NCBI GenBank assembly: GCA_023336875.1
Contig: JAMBLH010000003.1
Location: forward strand, 1-20,630
From: Actinomycetes bacterium
Lineage (GTDB): Bacteria > Actinomycetota > Acidimicrobiia > Spongiisociales > UBA5794
Direction of reading: 5' to 3'
Length of the DNA: 20,630 nt
Of the stretch, positions 6,975-14,288 are shown one piece after another. The position numbers and the translations under genes were made by a program. Position 1 is the first letter of the stretch, and each line of letters starts with the position of its first letter. The notes under the pieces are model-generated. The model searched no databases. It was not told where the DNA came from and saw nothing but the letters and a program-made list of their open reading frames with translations.

Positions 6975-7027
6975 TCGGTTGATCCCGCCACGATAGGTGC
7001 AGCAGAGATCCTTGGTTGCCGGGAGGG

Positions 7028-8056
7028 TCAGTCGCTTGACGTCAGTGGGTCACCATCTCGTGCCTCACGGGCCTCACGCGCTGCAGCGGCCTCGGTGCGG
7101 AAGTGGGCGGCAATACGTTTGTCGTGAGCTCGAGTTTGGGCAGCACCCTGCTCGCCAACGAATCGAAGGTATGACTTGTATCGCGAGAACGGAATGGACC
7201 GGTCATCAACCGCGGCGCGAATCGCGCACCCCGGTTCAGCGTCATGGGCACAGTCCCTGAAGCGGCAGAGCGAAGCTAGTGCCTCGATGTCGGCAAACAG
7301 CGCTTCGACGCCTTCTCCATCCGCAGCAAGGCCGAGCGAGCGGACACCAGGATTGTCGATGATCATCCCGCCCCCTGGCAACAGATGTAGTTCACGGTGG
7401 CTCGTCACATGGCGGCCCTTGGAATCGGTCTCTCGGACCTCGCCTACCCATGCAACCTCATCCTGCATCAAAGCGTTGACCAGTGACGATTTCCCAGCCC
7501 CGGACTCACCGATGAACGTCCCTGTCCTCCCTTCGAGCACCGAGAACAGCTCATCGATTCCCTCACCACTATCAACAGACGTCGTCAGCACGGTGACATC
7601 TGGGAGCCATTCAACAACCTGAGCAACCATGCCGGCACCACCGTCCGTCAGATCCATCTTCGAAATGACGACAATCGGCGTTGCACCAATATCCCACGCA
7701 AACGCCACGAACCGCATCACCTTGGATTGGCGCAAAGGCCTGTCTGAGCCGAAGACAACGAGCACGAGATCCACGTTCGTCGCAATGAACTGCGGCCCTC
7801 GGATCTCGTGGTCACGCTCGAGCACTGTTCTTCGCGGAAGAAGGCCCTGCACTGTCTCGTTCGACACAACGACCCAATCACCAACCGCCAGCTGCATCGA
7901 TCTGGGAAACGAAACGTGCTGAACCGATTCGCCGTCGGACACGAGCACCTTGATCCCGTCGTGACGTACCACACGAGCAGGTTCGCCCTCTACTTCGAGC
8001 GTGTCGAGAGCGTCCCGCCAGAAATCAGTCCAGCCGAGATCGACGAGGCGGCTCAA
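7028..8056 (-). CDS. rsgA: Ribosome small-subunit maturation GTPase RsgA
   Basis: This 342-residue protein shows the circularly permuted GTPase order typical of RsgA/YjeQ. After an N-terminal OB-fold (about 25-90) comes G4 SKMD (132-135), then the P-loop GESGAGKSS (183-191), then G3 DNPG (234-237). The C-terminal zinc finger has C264, C269, H271 and C277. RsgA binds 30S subunits late in assembly and checks the decoding centre. The start is TTG at 8056, overlapping the metB stop as TTGA. The family's DLGWTDFW beginning follows directly and no other start is close, so TTG is well supported. This is an unusual operon position beside sulfur amino acid genes. Confidence 0.95.
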   Translation of the reverse strand: MSRLVDLGWTDFWRDALDTLEVEGEPARVVRHDGIKVLVSDGESVQHVSFPRSMQLAVGDWVVVSNETVQGLLPRRTVLERDHEIRGPQFIATNVDLVLVVFGSDRPLRQSKVMRFVAFAWDIGATPIVVISKMDLTDGGAGMVAQVVEWLPDVTVLTTSVDSGEGIDELFSVLEGRTGTFIGESGAGKSSLVNALMQDEVAWVGEVRETDSKGRHVTSHRELHLLPGGGMIIDNPGVRSLGLAADGEGVEALFADIEALASLCRFRDCAHDAEPGCAIRAAVDDRSIPFSRYKSYLRFVGEQGAAQTRAHDKRIAAHFRTEAAAAREAREARDGDPLTSSD

Positions 8057-9234
8057 CCAAGTGCCCTGTCGAGATCGCTCAGGAGATCATCAACATGTTC
8101 AATGCCGACCGAGAGTCGCACGAGATCCGGCGGTACCTCAAGATCGGTTCCTTCAACAGAGAGATGGGTCATCGCAGCAGGCATTTCGACCAACGACTCC
8201 ACCCCGCCGAGCGACTCGGCAAGAAAGAAGAGCCTCGTCCTCGCCGCGATCGATTCGGCAGCATCAAGACCACCAGACGGTGTGAAAGAGATCATGCCTC
8301 CGAATCCTGACATCTGCGTCCTGGCAGTCGCGTGTCCCGGATCATCGGGAAGTCCTGGATACCAGACATGTGCCACCCTCGGGTCATCCTCGAGGAAGCG
8401 GGCGATCATTCCAGCGTTGTGATTGTGTCGCTCCATCCGGACAGCAAGCGTCTTGACACCTCGAAGTACGAGATATGCGTCGAAGGGTCCTGGCACCGGA
8501 CCCGTCGCGTTCTGAAGGAACCTCAGGCGCTCGTACAGCTCACCATCGTTGGTGACGATCGCGCCGCCGACCGTATCGGAATGTCCCCCGAGGTACTTCG
8601 TAGAACTGTGCACGACCATGTCGGCGCCAAGGCTCAGAGGCTGCTGGAGATACGGGGTTGCAAACGTGTTGTCGACCACAAGCCACGCACCACTCTCCTC
8701 CGCAACCCTTGCGGCTTCGGCTATGTCGATGACCCGGAGAAGCGGATTGGTGGGCGTCTCAACCCAGATCAGTTTGGTATTTGGTCGCACCGCCGAAGCG
8801 ATCCCGTCAACGGACGAGAGATCGCCTGCGGTCCATTCAATGCCGTGCTCAGTCAGCACGCTTGCAACGAGCCTGAAGGTGCCTCCATACGCGTCGTTCG
8901 GGAGCACGATGTGGTCACCAGGACCGAGCAAATAGCCGATCATGGCGGTCGCGGCAAGACCAGACGAGGTCGCCACGCATCCACCGTCGTCCCCCTCGCC
9001 AACGCCCTCGAGAGCAGCTAGTTGCGTCTGGAGTGCTGTTCGGGTGGGATTGTCGGTGCGAGAATACTCGTATCCCTTGTGCACGCCTGGCGCTTCCTGC
9101 ACATAGGTCGACGTGGCATAGATCGGCACGACGGCCGCACCCGTGGTCGGGTCGGGTTCCTGCCCTGCGTGAATTGCGATCGTCTCAAACTGGTCTTCAG
9201 TCATATGACCCCATCCTAAGGTCGCGACGGTCAT
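8053..9234 (-). CDS. metB: Cystathionine gamma-synthase/gamma-lyase family PLP enzyme
   Basis: This 393-residue protein belongs to the Cys/Met-metabolism PLP family. YSRTDNPT (57-64) contacts PLP phosphate, SSGLAAT (90-96) is the phosphate loop, DNTFATPY (188-195) has the ring-binding Asp, and SSTKYLGGH carries the Schiff-base K213. It either makes cystathionine from activated homoserine and cysteine, or cleaves cystathionine to cysteine. With a cystathionine beta-synthase two genes upstream, cleavage (reverse transsulfuration) is attractive, but the family does not separate cleanly by sequence. The start at 9234 overlaps the upstream stop as ATGA. The ATG at 9204, behind GGATGGGG, gives the more usual N-terminus MTEDQFETIAIHAG and is equally possible. 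Confidence 0.9.
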   Translation of the reverse strand: MTVATLGWGHMTEDQFETIAIHAGQEPDPTTGAAVVPIYATSTYVQEAPGVHKGYEYSRTDNPTRTALQTQLAALEGVGEGDDGGCVATSSGLAATAMIGYLLGPGDHIVLPNDAYGGTFRLVASVLTEHGIEWTAGDLSSVDGIASAVRPNTKLIWVETPTNPLLRVIDIAEAARVAEESGAWLVVDNTFATPYLQQPLSLGADMVVHSSTKYLGGHSDTVGGAIVTNDGELYERLRFLQNATGPVPGPFDAYLVLRGVKTLAVRMERHNHNAGMIARFLEDDPRVAHVWYPGLPDDPGHATARTQMSGFGGMISFTPSGGLDAAESIAARTRLFFLAESLGGVESLVEMPAAMTHLSVEGTDLEVPPDLVRLSVGIEHVDDLLSDLDRALG

Positions 9235-10067
9235 CCATCCGTGGACGAGAATGCCCTGATCTCGATGGCACCGGTGTTCCCACCAGTCGAGACCGCAACG
9301 TCGAACCTGAGTACTTGACCGACAATGTCCACTTCCGTAAACGCGGTGTCGCTCTGGTCGCCAGCAGTGAAGGGACCATAGGTATCGCCATCATCGACCG
9401 TTACCGTGTACTGGGTGGTCGTGGCAGAGCCATCGCTCATCGTACGAGTGATGAACTCAAGGCCGGTGATCGGCCTGGCCGATCCCAGGTCGATGACGAT
9501 GTAGGCGTCGTCACCGCTTCCTTTCGTCGCCCACTCTGTTGACATGTCCCCGTCAAACGCGTTCTCGCCGGCCCACGAGCCGGAGAAGATCGAGCTGACA
9601 TCGGTAACCGACGCGCCCTCAGCGACGTTGGTTCCATGCTCATCCGCCGCCGTGTCTCCACCCGCTGGTGCGTCAGGAAGAGTGAAGGATGCGATTTCAC
9701 TTTGATAGATGGAGCCTTCTGCATCGGCGCCCTGTACGCGAAACTTATAGGTCTTGCCTGGCTCTGCATCGACGAGGATCACCTCATGGTCATCGTGGGC
9801 AGCGCCACCCATGTCATCGTCGGTACCGATGGTCCCGAGGGCGTCAGTCTCGCCGTAGGAGATCGAGCATGCTGCATCGATGTTCGTTGACACGTTCATC
9901 TTGGCAACGCCGTTCTCGTCAACGGTGAACTCGAAGTCGCTCGACTGGATCTCGCTGAAGTCGCGTACAGAGGCGTCGTCACCTGAACTCGAACAGGCCG
10001 CGGCGATGAGTGCTACGCCGATGAGCATCAGCGCGATACGCGACCGGCGCCTTGGGATGGTCTGCAA
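9231..10067 (-). CDS. Secreted lipoprotein with FN3-like and discoidin (F5/8 type C)-like domains
   Basis: From TTG at 10067 this is a 278-residue protein. It has a basic N-terminus (IPRRRSR), a hydrophobic stretch and a lipobox ending AAAC (Cys 25), so it is a predicted lipid-anchored envelope protein. Residues about 35-130 resemble a fibronectin-III or purple-acid-phosphatase-N sandwich (SYGETDALG, PGKTYKFRV). The rest resembles a discoidin jelly roll: NAFDGDMSTEWATKG followed by IVIDLGSARPITGLEF, the classical F5/8 C opening. Discoidin domains usually bind carbohydrates; the ligand is unknown. The TTG is chosen because AGAGGAGA lies 6 nt upstream. An upstream ATG at 10133 would put the signal peptide 22 residues further in. 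It overlaps metB by four bases. Confidence 0.85.
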   Translation of the reverse strand: MQTIPRRRSRIALMLIGVALIAAACSSSGDDASVRDFSEIQSSDFEFTVDENGVAKMNVSTNIDAACSISYGETDALGTIGTDDDMGGAAHDDHEVILVDAEPGKTYKFRVQGADAEGSIYQSEIASFTLPDAPAGGDTAADEHGTNVAEGASVTDVSSIFSGSWAGENAFDGDMSTEWATKGSGDDAYIVIDLGSARPITGLEFITRTMSDGSATTTQYTVTVDDGDTYGPFTAGDQSDTAFTEVDIVGQVLRFDVAVSTGGNTGAIEIRAFSSTDG

Positions 10068-10070
10068 AAT

Positions 10071-10079
10071 ATCTCCTCT
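10071..10079 (-). promoter_or_regulatory. Shine-Dalgarno of the discoidin lipoprotein gene
   Basis: AGAGGAGAT has its GGAG core 6 nt before the TTG at 10067. This decides the TTG start over the upstream ATG at 10133. It is one of only two strong ribosome-binding sites in the window. Confidence 0.75.
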
Positions 10080-10156
10080 GTTGGTGTCATGTATGACGCG
10101 CAACCGTGGGAACTGGTCACGTTCGCGATCCAATCACTTGATCGGGTTTCCGACCA

Positions 10157-11110
10157 TCAGCCAGTGTCGAAGCCGTTGGCTGCGAGCCACTCGTCATTGA
10201 AGATCTTGGACAGATAGCTTCGGCCCGAATCAGGGATTATTACGACAGTGAGCTTGTCCGGATTCTCGATCGCCACTCGTTGAGCGCCAACAACGGCCAT
10301 GCCGCCGGAACCACCGACAAGAATGCCCTCTTCGACAGCAAGCCGCCTGGTCATTTCAAAGGCTTCAGCATCACCGACCATCTCGTAGCGGTCGGTCAGA
10401 TCGGGATCATAGGTTTCCGGCCAGAAGTCCTCGCCTACACCCTCGATGAGGTACGTCGTGACGTCATCCTCGGTCTCTGCCGTGTAGATCGACCCCTCAG
10501 GGTCAACACCGACGACAACGATACCTGGCTTCTGTGCCTTCAGAAATTTCGCGTTCCCAGAAATCGTCCCACCCGTTCCGACACCTGCGACAAAGATGTC
10601 GATACTGCCAGCGGTTTGCTCCCATATCTCAGGTCCTGTCGCGAGTACGTGTGCCTGAGGGTTGGCGGGGTTGGTGTACTGGTCCGGTTGGTAATGGTTC
10701 GGCCGGCCGGCCAGCTCCTTGGCAACGGAGTAGTACGAAGTCGGATCCTCGGGTTCCACATCCGTCGGACACAGGAACACCTCAGCGCCGTATGCCTTCA
10801 ACAGGTCCTGCTTCTCCCTGGACTGCTTGTCCTGCATCACGCAGATCAGCTTGTACCCCTTGATTGCCGCGGCCATTGCGAGTCCAACACCGGTGTTTCC
10901 CGAGGTTGACTCAACAATCGTGTCCCCCGGCTTGAGCCAACCGTGCTCCTCAGCCCTCTCGATCATGCCAAGTCCTATGCGATCCTTGATGGATCCGCCC
11001 GGGTTCGTCGATTCAACCTTTGCCACGAGGTTGCCCTGTGGATGGATGCGCGAGAGACGGACGAGGGGCGTGTTCCCTATCGCGCCAATGATGGAGTCAT
11101 GGATCTGCAC
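10157..11110 (-). CDS. cbs: Cystathionine beta-synthase-type PLP enzyme without CBS domains
   Basis: This 317-residue protein has the fold-type II PLP core. NPGGSIKDR carries the Schiff-base K42, TSGNTG (69-74) is the substrate loop and GVGTGGTISG (176-185) binds PLP phosphate. Segments such as DPEGSIY, LIEGVGEDFWPETYDP and SKIFNDEWL resemble mycobacterial cystathionine beta-synthase more than CysK. It ends just where that protein would continue into its regulatory CBS pair, so it would lack that form of control. It would condense serine (or O-acetylserine) with homocysteine or sulfide. The reading frame stays open another 1.2 kb upstream, but that part is antisense to the ABC ATPase. GTG 11110 is the start next to the conserved IGNTPLVRL. 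It heads the cbs-lipoprotein-metB run. Confidence 0.88.
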   Translation of the reverse strand: MQIHDSIIGAIGNTPLVRLSRIHPQGNLVAKVESTNPGGSIKDRIGLGMIERAEEHGWLKPGDTIVESTSGNTGVGLAMAAAIKGYKLICVMQDKQSREKQDLLKAYGAEVFLCPTDVEPEDPTSYYSVAKELAGRPNHYQPDQYTNPANPQAHVLATGPEIWEQTAGSIDIFVAGVGTGGTISGNAKFLKAQKPGIVVVGVDPEGSIYTAETEDDVTTYLIEGVGEDFWPETYDPDLTDRYEMVGDAEAFEMTRRLAVEEGILVGGSGGMAVVGAQRVAIENPDKLTVVIIPDSGRSYLSKIFNDEWLAANGFDTG

Positions 11111-11117
11111 GAGTTGG

Positions 11118-11123
11118 AGGGTA
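11118..11123 (-). promoter_or_regulatory. Candidate -10 box of cbs
   Basis: TACCCT lies 7 nt before the GTG at 11110, with no Shine-Dalgarno between. The same hexamer precedes the LCP and PAC2 genes. It falls at the edge of the 7-bp repeat tract. Confidence 0.42.
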
Positions 11124-11167
11124 GAGGGGTGGAGAGTCGACGGTAGACGGTATGAAGTCGCCGGTAG
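11118..11167. repeat. Degenerate 7-bp periodic repeat between divergent genes
   Basis: From 11126 six heptads follow without a gap: GGGGTGG, AGAGTCG, ACGGTAG, ACGGTAT, GAAGTCG, CCGGTAG. G4 and T5 are invariant and G7 is kept in five of six. AGGGTAG at 11118 is one base out of phase. The consensus NNRGTNG also fits the TGAGTCG copies at 2481-2501. The tract fills most of the 69-base gap between cbs and the ABC ATPase gene, where both promoters must lie. Confidence 0.6.
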
Positions 11168-11170
11168 GCT
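11165..11170 (+). promoter_or_regulatory. Candidate -10 box of the ABC exporter operon
   Basis: TAGGCT lies 9 nt before the ATG at 11180. The hexamer is the same as before the selenoprotein gene. No clear -35 is seen. Confidence 0.38.
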
Positions 11171-11179
11171 GCCCCGTGT

Positions 11180-12103
11180 ATGGAACCTCTCATCCAGGCC
11201 ACACGTCTTACCAAGGTATTCGGCGATCTTGTGGCCGTCGACGGCGTGGACTTCGTGGTGACCCCGGGCGAGACGTTCGGATTCCTTGGTCCCAACGGAG
11301 CGGGAAAAACATCCGTGATGAGGATGATCGGTGCGACCAGCCCAATCTCGGGTGGTGAGCTCTCTGTACTGGGCCTCAATCCGGAGACAGATGGGCCATT
11401 GTTGCGGTCGCGACTTGGTGTCGTGCCACAAGAGAACAACCTCGATGCGGAGCTCAGCGTCTATGACAACCTCATGATGTATGGGAGGTACTTCGATCTG
11501 TCCCGGACCGAGATCCGCATGCGAATCGAGGAGCTTCTCGAGTTCGTTCAGCTCACAGAGAAGAGGAACGACAAGATCCAAGCACTTTCGGGAGGCATGA
11601 AGCGCCGCGTCGTCATTGCGCGGGGACTCATAAATTCGCCAGACATCTTCATCCTCGACGAACCGACGACCGGGCTGGACCCTCAGGCAAGGCACGTCCT
11701 GTGGGACCGCTTGTACCGGCTCAAGCAACAGGGTGTAACTCTGATCATCACGACCCACTACATGGACGAAGCTGAACAGCTCTGCGACAGGCTCGTTGTG
11801 ATGGACAAGGGCAGGATCGTCGCGGAAGGGTCCCCAAGGGCGCTTATTGAGGAACACGCACCCGGCGAGGTCGTCGAGTTGCGTTTCCCCGTGGGGGTGC
11901 TTGAAACCCTTGACGGCCAGATCGAGCGGTTGTCGCCAAGGACCGAGGTTCTCGCAGATCGAGCATTGATCTACACGGACGACGCCGAGCGCACAATCTC
12001 CGCCGTGACAACCAATGGACTCGAGCCCGAGATGATGCTGGCACGGCGCTCGTCGCTCGAGGACGTCTTTCTCCGTCTCACCGGCAGGACACTGGTGGAG
12101 TAG
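11180..12103 (+). CDS. ABC exporter ATPase, DrrA/CcmA type
   Basis: This 307-residue protein has one nucleotide-binding domain with Walker A GPNGAGKT (37-44), Q-loop VPQENN (82-87), signature LSGGM (136-140), Walker B IFILDE (156-161) and H-loop H193 in TTHYMDEAE. About 80 further residues follow, as in daunorubicin-exporter-like ATPases. It energises export by the two permeases encoded next to it; the cargo (drug, lipid or polysaccharide) is unknown. The ATG start places the usual family opening (IQATRLTKVFG) at residue 5. It is divergent from cbs. The following permease begins on the base after its stop, so coupling is very likely. Confidence 0.94.
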   Translation: MEPLIQATRLTKVFGDLVAVDGVDFVVTPGETFGFLGPNGAGKTSVMRMIGATSPISGGELSVLGLNPETDGPLLRSRLGVVPQENNLDAELSVYDNLMMYGRYFDLSRTEIRMRIEELLEFVQLTEKRNDKIQALSGGMKRRVVIARGLINSPDIFILDEPTTGLDPQARHVLWDRLYRLKQQGVTLIITTHYMDEAEQLCDRLVVMDKGRIVAEGSPRALIEEHAPGEVVELRFPVGVLETLDGQIERLSPRTEVLADRALIYTDDAERTISAVTTNGLEPEMMLARRSSLEDVFLRLTGRTLVE

Positions 12104-12880
12104 GTGGCTACTCCATTGTCGCTTCGAGTCTTCGAAGCTGAAGCAAGGATCTACCGCCATACCTGGCGTGGATCTGTGATATCGAGCTTCCTCAACCCAA
12201 TCCTCTACATGATCGCGATGGGAGTCGGCCTGGGGTCTCTTGTGGACGAGAACGTATCGGCCGGCGTGGACGGCGTCTCGTACCTCGCGTTCATTGCACC
12301 AGGGATCCTCGTTGCAACAGCGATGCAAACCGGCGCAACCGAGGGTGCGTGGAAGGTTCTGGGTGGAATACTGTTCGACCGGACCTGGGAATCACGTCTT
12401 GCCAGCCCGATCGGCATCAAGCAGCTGCTGCTTGGTCACCTGCTCTGGTCCACTGCTCGGGTGTTCTTTGTTTCACTGGTCTTCGCCCTCGTCGTCGTTG
12501 CGTTCGGCGTCGCCCCCCTAGTTCAGTCCCTGCTCGCAATTGGGCCCGCGTTGCTCGTGGGCGCAGCCATGCTCTCAGCAACCACTGCATTCACTGTCCG
12601 TTTGAAGTCGTACGCCGGTATCCCCATGTTCTTCCGATTCATCGTGATCCCAATGTTCCTCTTTTCAGGTGCGTTCTTCCCCGTGTCCTTCCTTCCTGGG
12701 TGGATGGAGGCGTTTGCCGTTGCCACGCCGATGTTCCACGGGGTCGAGCTTGCACGAGCGATCATGATCGGCCAAATCCCTGTCGTTACATGGTGGATCA
12801 GCGTCCTGTATCTGGTTGCCTGGATCATTGGATTCGGCGTCATGGCAATCGCACCTCTCCGAAGGAAGCTGACACCATGA
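12104..12880 (+). CDS. ABC-2 type exporter permease (first)
   Basis: This 258-residue membrane protein has about six hydrophobic segments in the ABC-2 pattern. An N-terminal amphipathic region leads into SSFLNPILYMIAMGVGLG. The long loop LFDRTWESRLASPIGIKQLLLG is the family's conserved region, and the late FRFIVIPMFLFSGAFFPVS with LPGWMEAFAVATPMFHGVEL is the ABC-2 fingerprint. The start is GTG, directly after the ATPase TAG with no spacer. It probably pairs with the second permease as a heterodimer. The substrate is unknown. Confidence 0.9.
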   Translation: MATPLSLRVFEAEARIYRHTWRGSVISSFLNPILYMIAMGVGLGSLVDENVSAGVDGVSYLAFIAPGILVATAMQTGATEGAWKVLGGILFDRTWESRLASPIGIKQLLLGHLLWSTARVFFVSLVFALVVVAFGVAPLVQSLLAIGPALLVGAAMLSATTAFTVRLKSYAGIPMFFRFIVIPMFLFSGAFFPVSFLPGWMEAFAVATPMFHGVELARAIMIGQIPVVTWWISVLYLVAWIIGFGVMAIAPLRRKLTP

Positions 12881-13680
12881 CCGCTCCGAATCTCACCATG
12901 AGAGTGCTCCCTCCACTCCCTCGACGATGGCGCGGAAGCTACCTCGTCGAACGCAACATCGTGGCAACGAAGTCATTCTGGCCCGTTCTGATCTCGGGCT
13001 TCTTCGAACCAGTCTTCTACCTCTTCGCCATTGGAATTGGTGTTGGCCAGCTAGTTGGTGATGTGGAGGTTGGCGGCATGGTGGTGTCGTACCAGGCCTT
13101 CGTCGCTCCTGCAATGCTCGCGGCATCCGCGATGAATGGAGCGGTGTTCGAGTCTGGGAACATGTTCTTCAAGCTCCGCTATGTGAAGGTCTATGACGGG
13201 ATCATCGCCACGCCTGTGACGCCCTCCGAGGTGGCATCAGGTGAGATCGCGTGGACACTTGCGCGTGGTGCAATGTACTCAGCTGCGTTCCTGGTGGTGA
13301 TGTACGTCATGGGTTTGGTCTCATCCCCCTTGGGACTCCTCGCGTTCCCCGCGTCGTTGCTCATCGGTTTTGCCTTTGGTGCTCTCGGTGCAGCCGCCAC
13401 CACATGGATGAAATCTGTGCAGGACTACGATCTCGTCAACCTGGTCATCCTCCCTCTCTTCCTCTTCTCTGCAACCATGTATCCGCTCGACGTATATCCA
13501 CCGCTGCTGCAAAAGATCACGTGGCTCTCTCCCCTCTTCCACGGCGTCGTACTCGTGAGAGGCCTCACACTTGGTGTCCTCGACTGGACCATGCTGATCA
13601 ACATCACCTATCTGACGGTTCTCGGCATCATCGGCTCGATCATCACCTCGCGCCGCATCGCCCACGTCCTCCTCAAATGA
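12877..13680 (+). CDS. ABC-2 type exporter permease (second)
   Basis: This 267-residue membrane protein is homologous in layout to the preceding one: ISGFFEPVFYLFAIGIGVGQLV near the start, the loop KLRYVKVYDGIIATPVTPSE, then LVNLVILPLFLFSATMYPLD and LSPLFHGVVLVRG. The ATG at 12877 overlaps the previous stop as ATGA. The frame is open much further upstream, but that stretch is antisense-like shadow over the first permease. Two distinct permeases with one ATPase suggest a heterodimeric exporter. The operon ends with a long hairpin three bases after the stop. Confidence 0.9.
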   Translation: MTAPNLTMRVLPPLPRRWRGSYLVERNIVATKSFWPVLISGFFEPVFYLFAIGIGVGQLVGDVEVGGMVVSYQAFVAPAMLAASAMNGAVFESGNMFFKLRYVKVYDGIIATPVTPSEVASGEIAWTLARGAMYSAAFLVVMYVMGLVSSPLGLLAFPASLLIGFAFGALGAAATTWMKSVQDYDLVNLVILPLFLFSATMYPLDVYPPLLQKITWLSPLFHGVVLVRGLTLGVLDWTMLINITYLTVLGIIGSIITSRRIAHVLLK

Positions 13681-13682
13681 CG

Positions 13683-13730
13683 CAACCCAGGGTTCTGCGT
13701 CCGCTCAGCGCCGCCCAGAACCCTGGGTTG
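13683..13730 (+). terminator. Long inverted repeat after the ABC exporter operon
   Basis: The arms CAACCCAGGGTTCTG (13683-13697) and CAGAACCCTGGGTTG (13716-13730) are perfectly complementary over 15 bp, with an 18-base loop. It starts just after the permease stop and lies before the csoR promoter. There is no U-tract, as is common for high-GC actinobacterial hairpin terminators. CGCA/TGCG at 13681/13696 allows a competing smaller hairpin. Confidence 0.6.
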
Positions 13731-13754
13731 ATCCGAAGTGAGGGAATGGTACCC

Positions 13755-13776
13755 GTACCCTCCCGGGGTGGGGTAT
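13755..13776 (+). promoter_or_regulatory. Candidate CsoR operator
   Basis: TACCC (13756-13760) and GGGTA (13771-13775) form an inverted repeat around a G/C-only core apart from two T residues. This is the general shape of known CsoR sites (TACCC...GGGTA). It overlaps the start of the -10 box, so bound CsoR would block transcription and Cu(I) would release it. Confidence 0.6.
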
Positions 13777-13779
13777 AGT
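13774..13779 (+). promoter_or_regulatory. -10 box of the csoR-copZ-copA operon
   Basis: TATAGT, the closest match to the TATAAT consensus in the window, ends 8 nt before the csoR ATG. The mRNA would be leaderless or nearly so. It overlaps the right arm of the CsoR-like palindrome. Confidence 0.55.
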
Positions 13780-13787
13780 GTGGGTAT

Positions 13788-14072
13788 ATGAAACCGGAAC
13801 ACAGGACATCCTCGCTCAACAGACTTAAGACCGTCCGAGGCCATATCGATGCCGTTATCGGCATGGTTGAGGACGAGCGATACTGCCCAGACATCATGAA
13901 ACAGGTGTCGGCGCTGCAGGGGTCACTCGAGGGCGTCAACCGGGTGTTGCTCCAGAACCACATCGAAACCTGCGTCCTCGACCATGTGAAGGAAGGCCGA
14001 ACGGAACAGGTTGTCGATGAACTGATGGAAACTCTCCGGTACGCACCCGGTCTCCCCCAAACGAAAGGCTGA
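13788..14072 (+). CDS. csoR: Copper-sensing repressor CsoR
   Basis: This 94-residue all-helical protein belongs to the CsoR/RcnR (DUF156) family. The opening RLKTVRGHIDAVIGMVE and the middle QVSALQGSLEGVNRVLLQNH are the family signature. The Cu(I) ligands are present as C33, H58 and C62, the C-H-C set that separates copper sensors from the nickel and formaldehyde sensors. It should act as a tetrameric DNA-binding repressor released by Cu(I). The location directly upstream of copZ and copA and behind a CsoR-like palindrome supports autoregulation of the whole operon. The start is ATG with no Shine-Dalgarno, 8 nt after the -10. Confidence 0.95.
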   Translation: MKPEHRTSSLNRLKTVRGHIDAVIGMVEDERYCPDIMKQVSALQGSLEGVNRVLLQNHIETCVLDHVKEGRTEQVVDELMETLRYAPGLPQTKG

Positions 14073-14078
14073 ACGACA

Positions 14079-14288
14079 ATGACACAGATCACACTCTCCG
14101 TGCCAGACATCTCCTGTGGACACTGCAAGGGCTCGATCGAGGGCGCAGTGACCCCACTCGACGGCGTCGAGAGCGCAGTAGTCGCGATCGACGAACGCAA
14201 CGTCGCAATCGAGTACGACGGCTCCGAGGCCACGATGGACGCCATTGTCTCGGCGATCGACGAACAGGGCTACGAAGTCGCCGTTTAG
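14079..14288 (+). CDS. copZ: Copper chaperone CopZ
   Basis: This 69-residue heavy-metal-associated domain has the Cu(I)-binding motif C13-G-H-C16, close to the usual MxCxxC loop but with SCGHC. The helix and strands (GSIEGAVTPLDGVESAVV, EQGYEV) fit the ferredoxin-like fold. It should carry Cu(I) in the cytoplasm to CopA and possibly to CsoR. It lies 6 bases after csoR and directly abuts copA. Confidence 0.92.
   Translation: MTQITLSVPDISCGHCKGSIEGAVTPLDGVESAVVAIDERNVAIEYDGSEATMDAIVSAIDEQGYEVAV

Noticed and set aside
11111..12328. 400-residue N-terminal extension of the cbs frame
   Set aside because: It is antisense to the ABC ATPase, which has all its motifs; the extension has no recognisable domain and ends in the low-complexity heptad tract.
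12349..12876. N-terminal extension of the second permease
   Set aside because: It overlaps the first permease in another frame and does not resemble any protein family; ATG 12877 in an ATGA overlap is the natural start.
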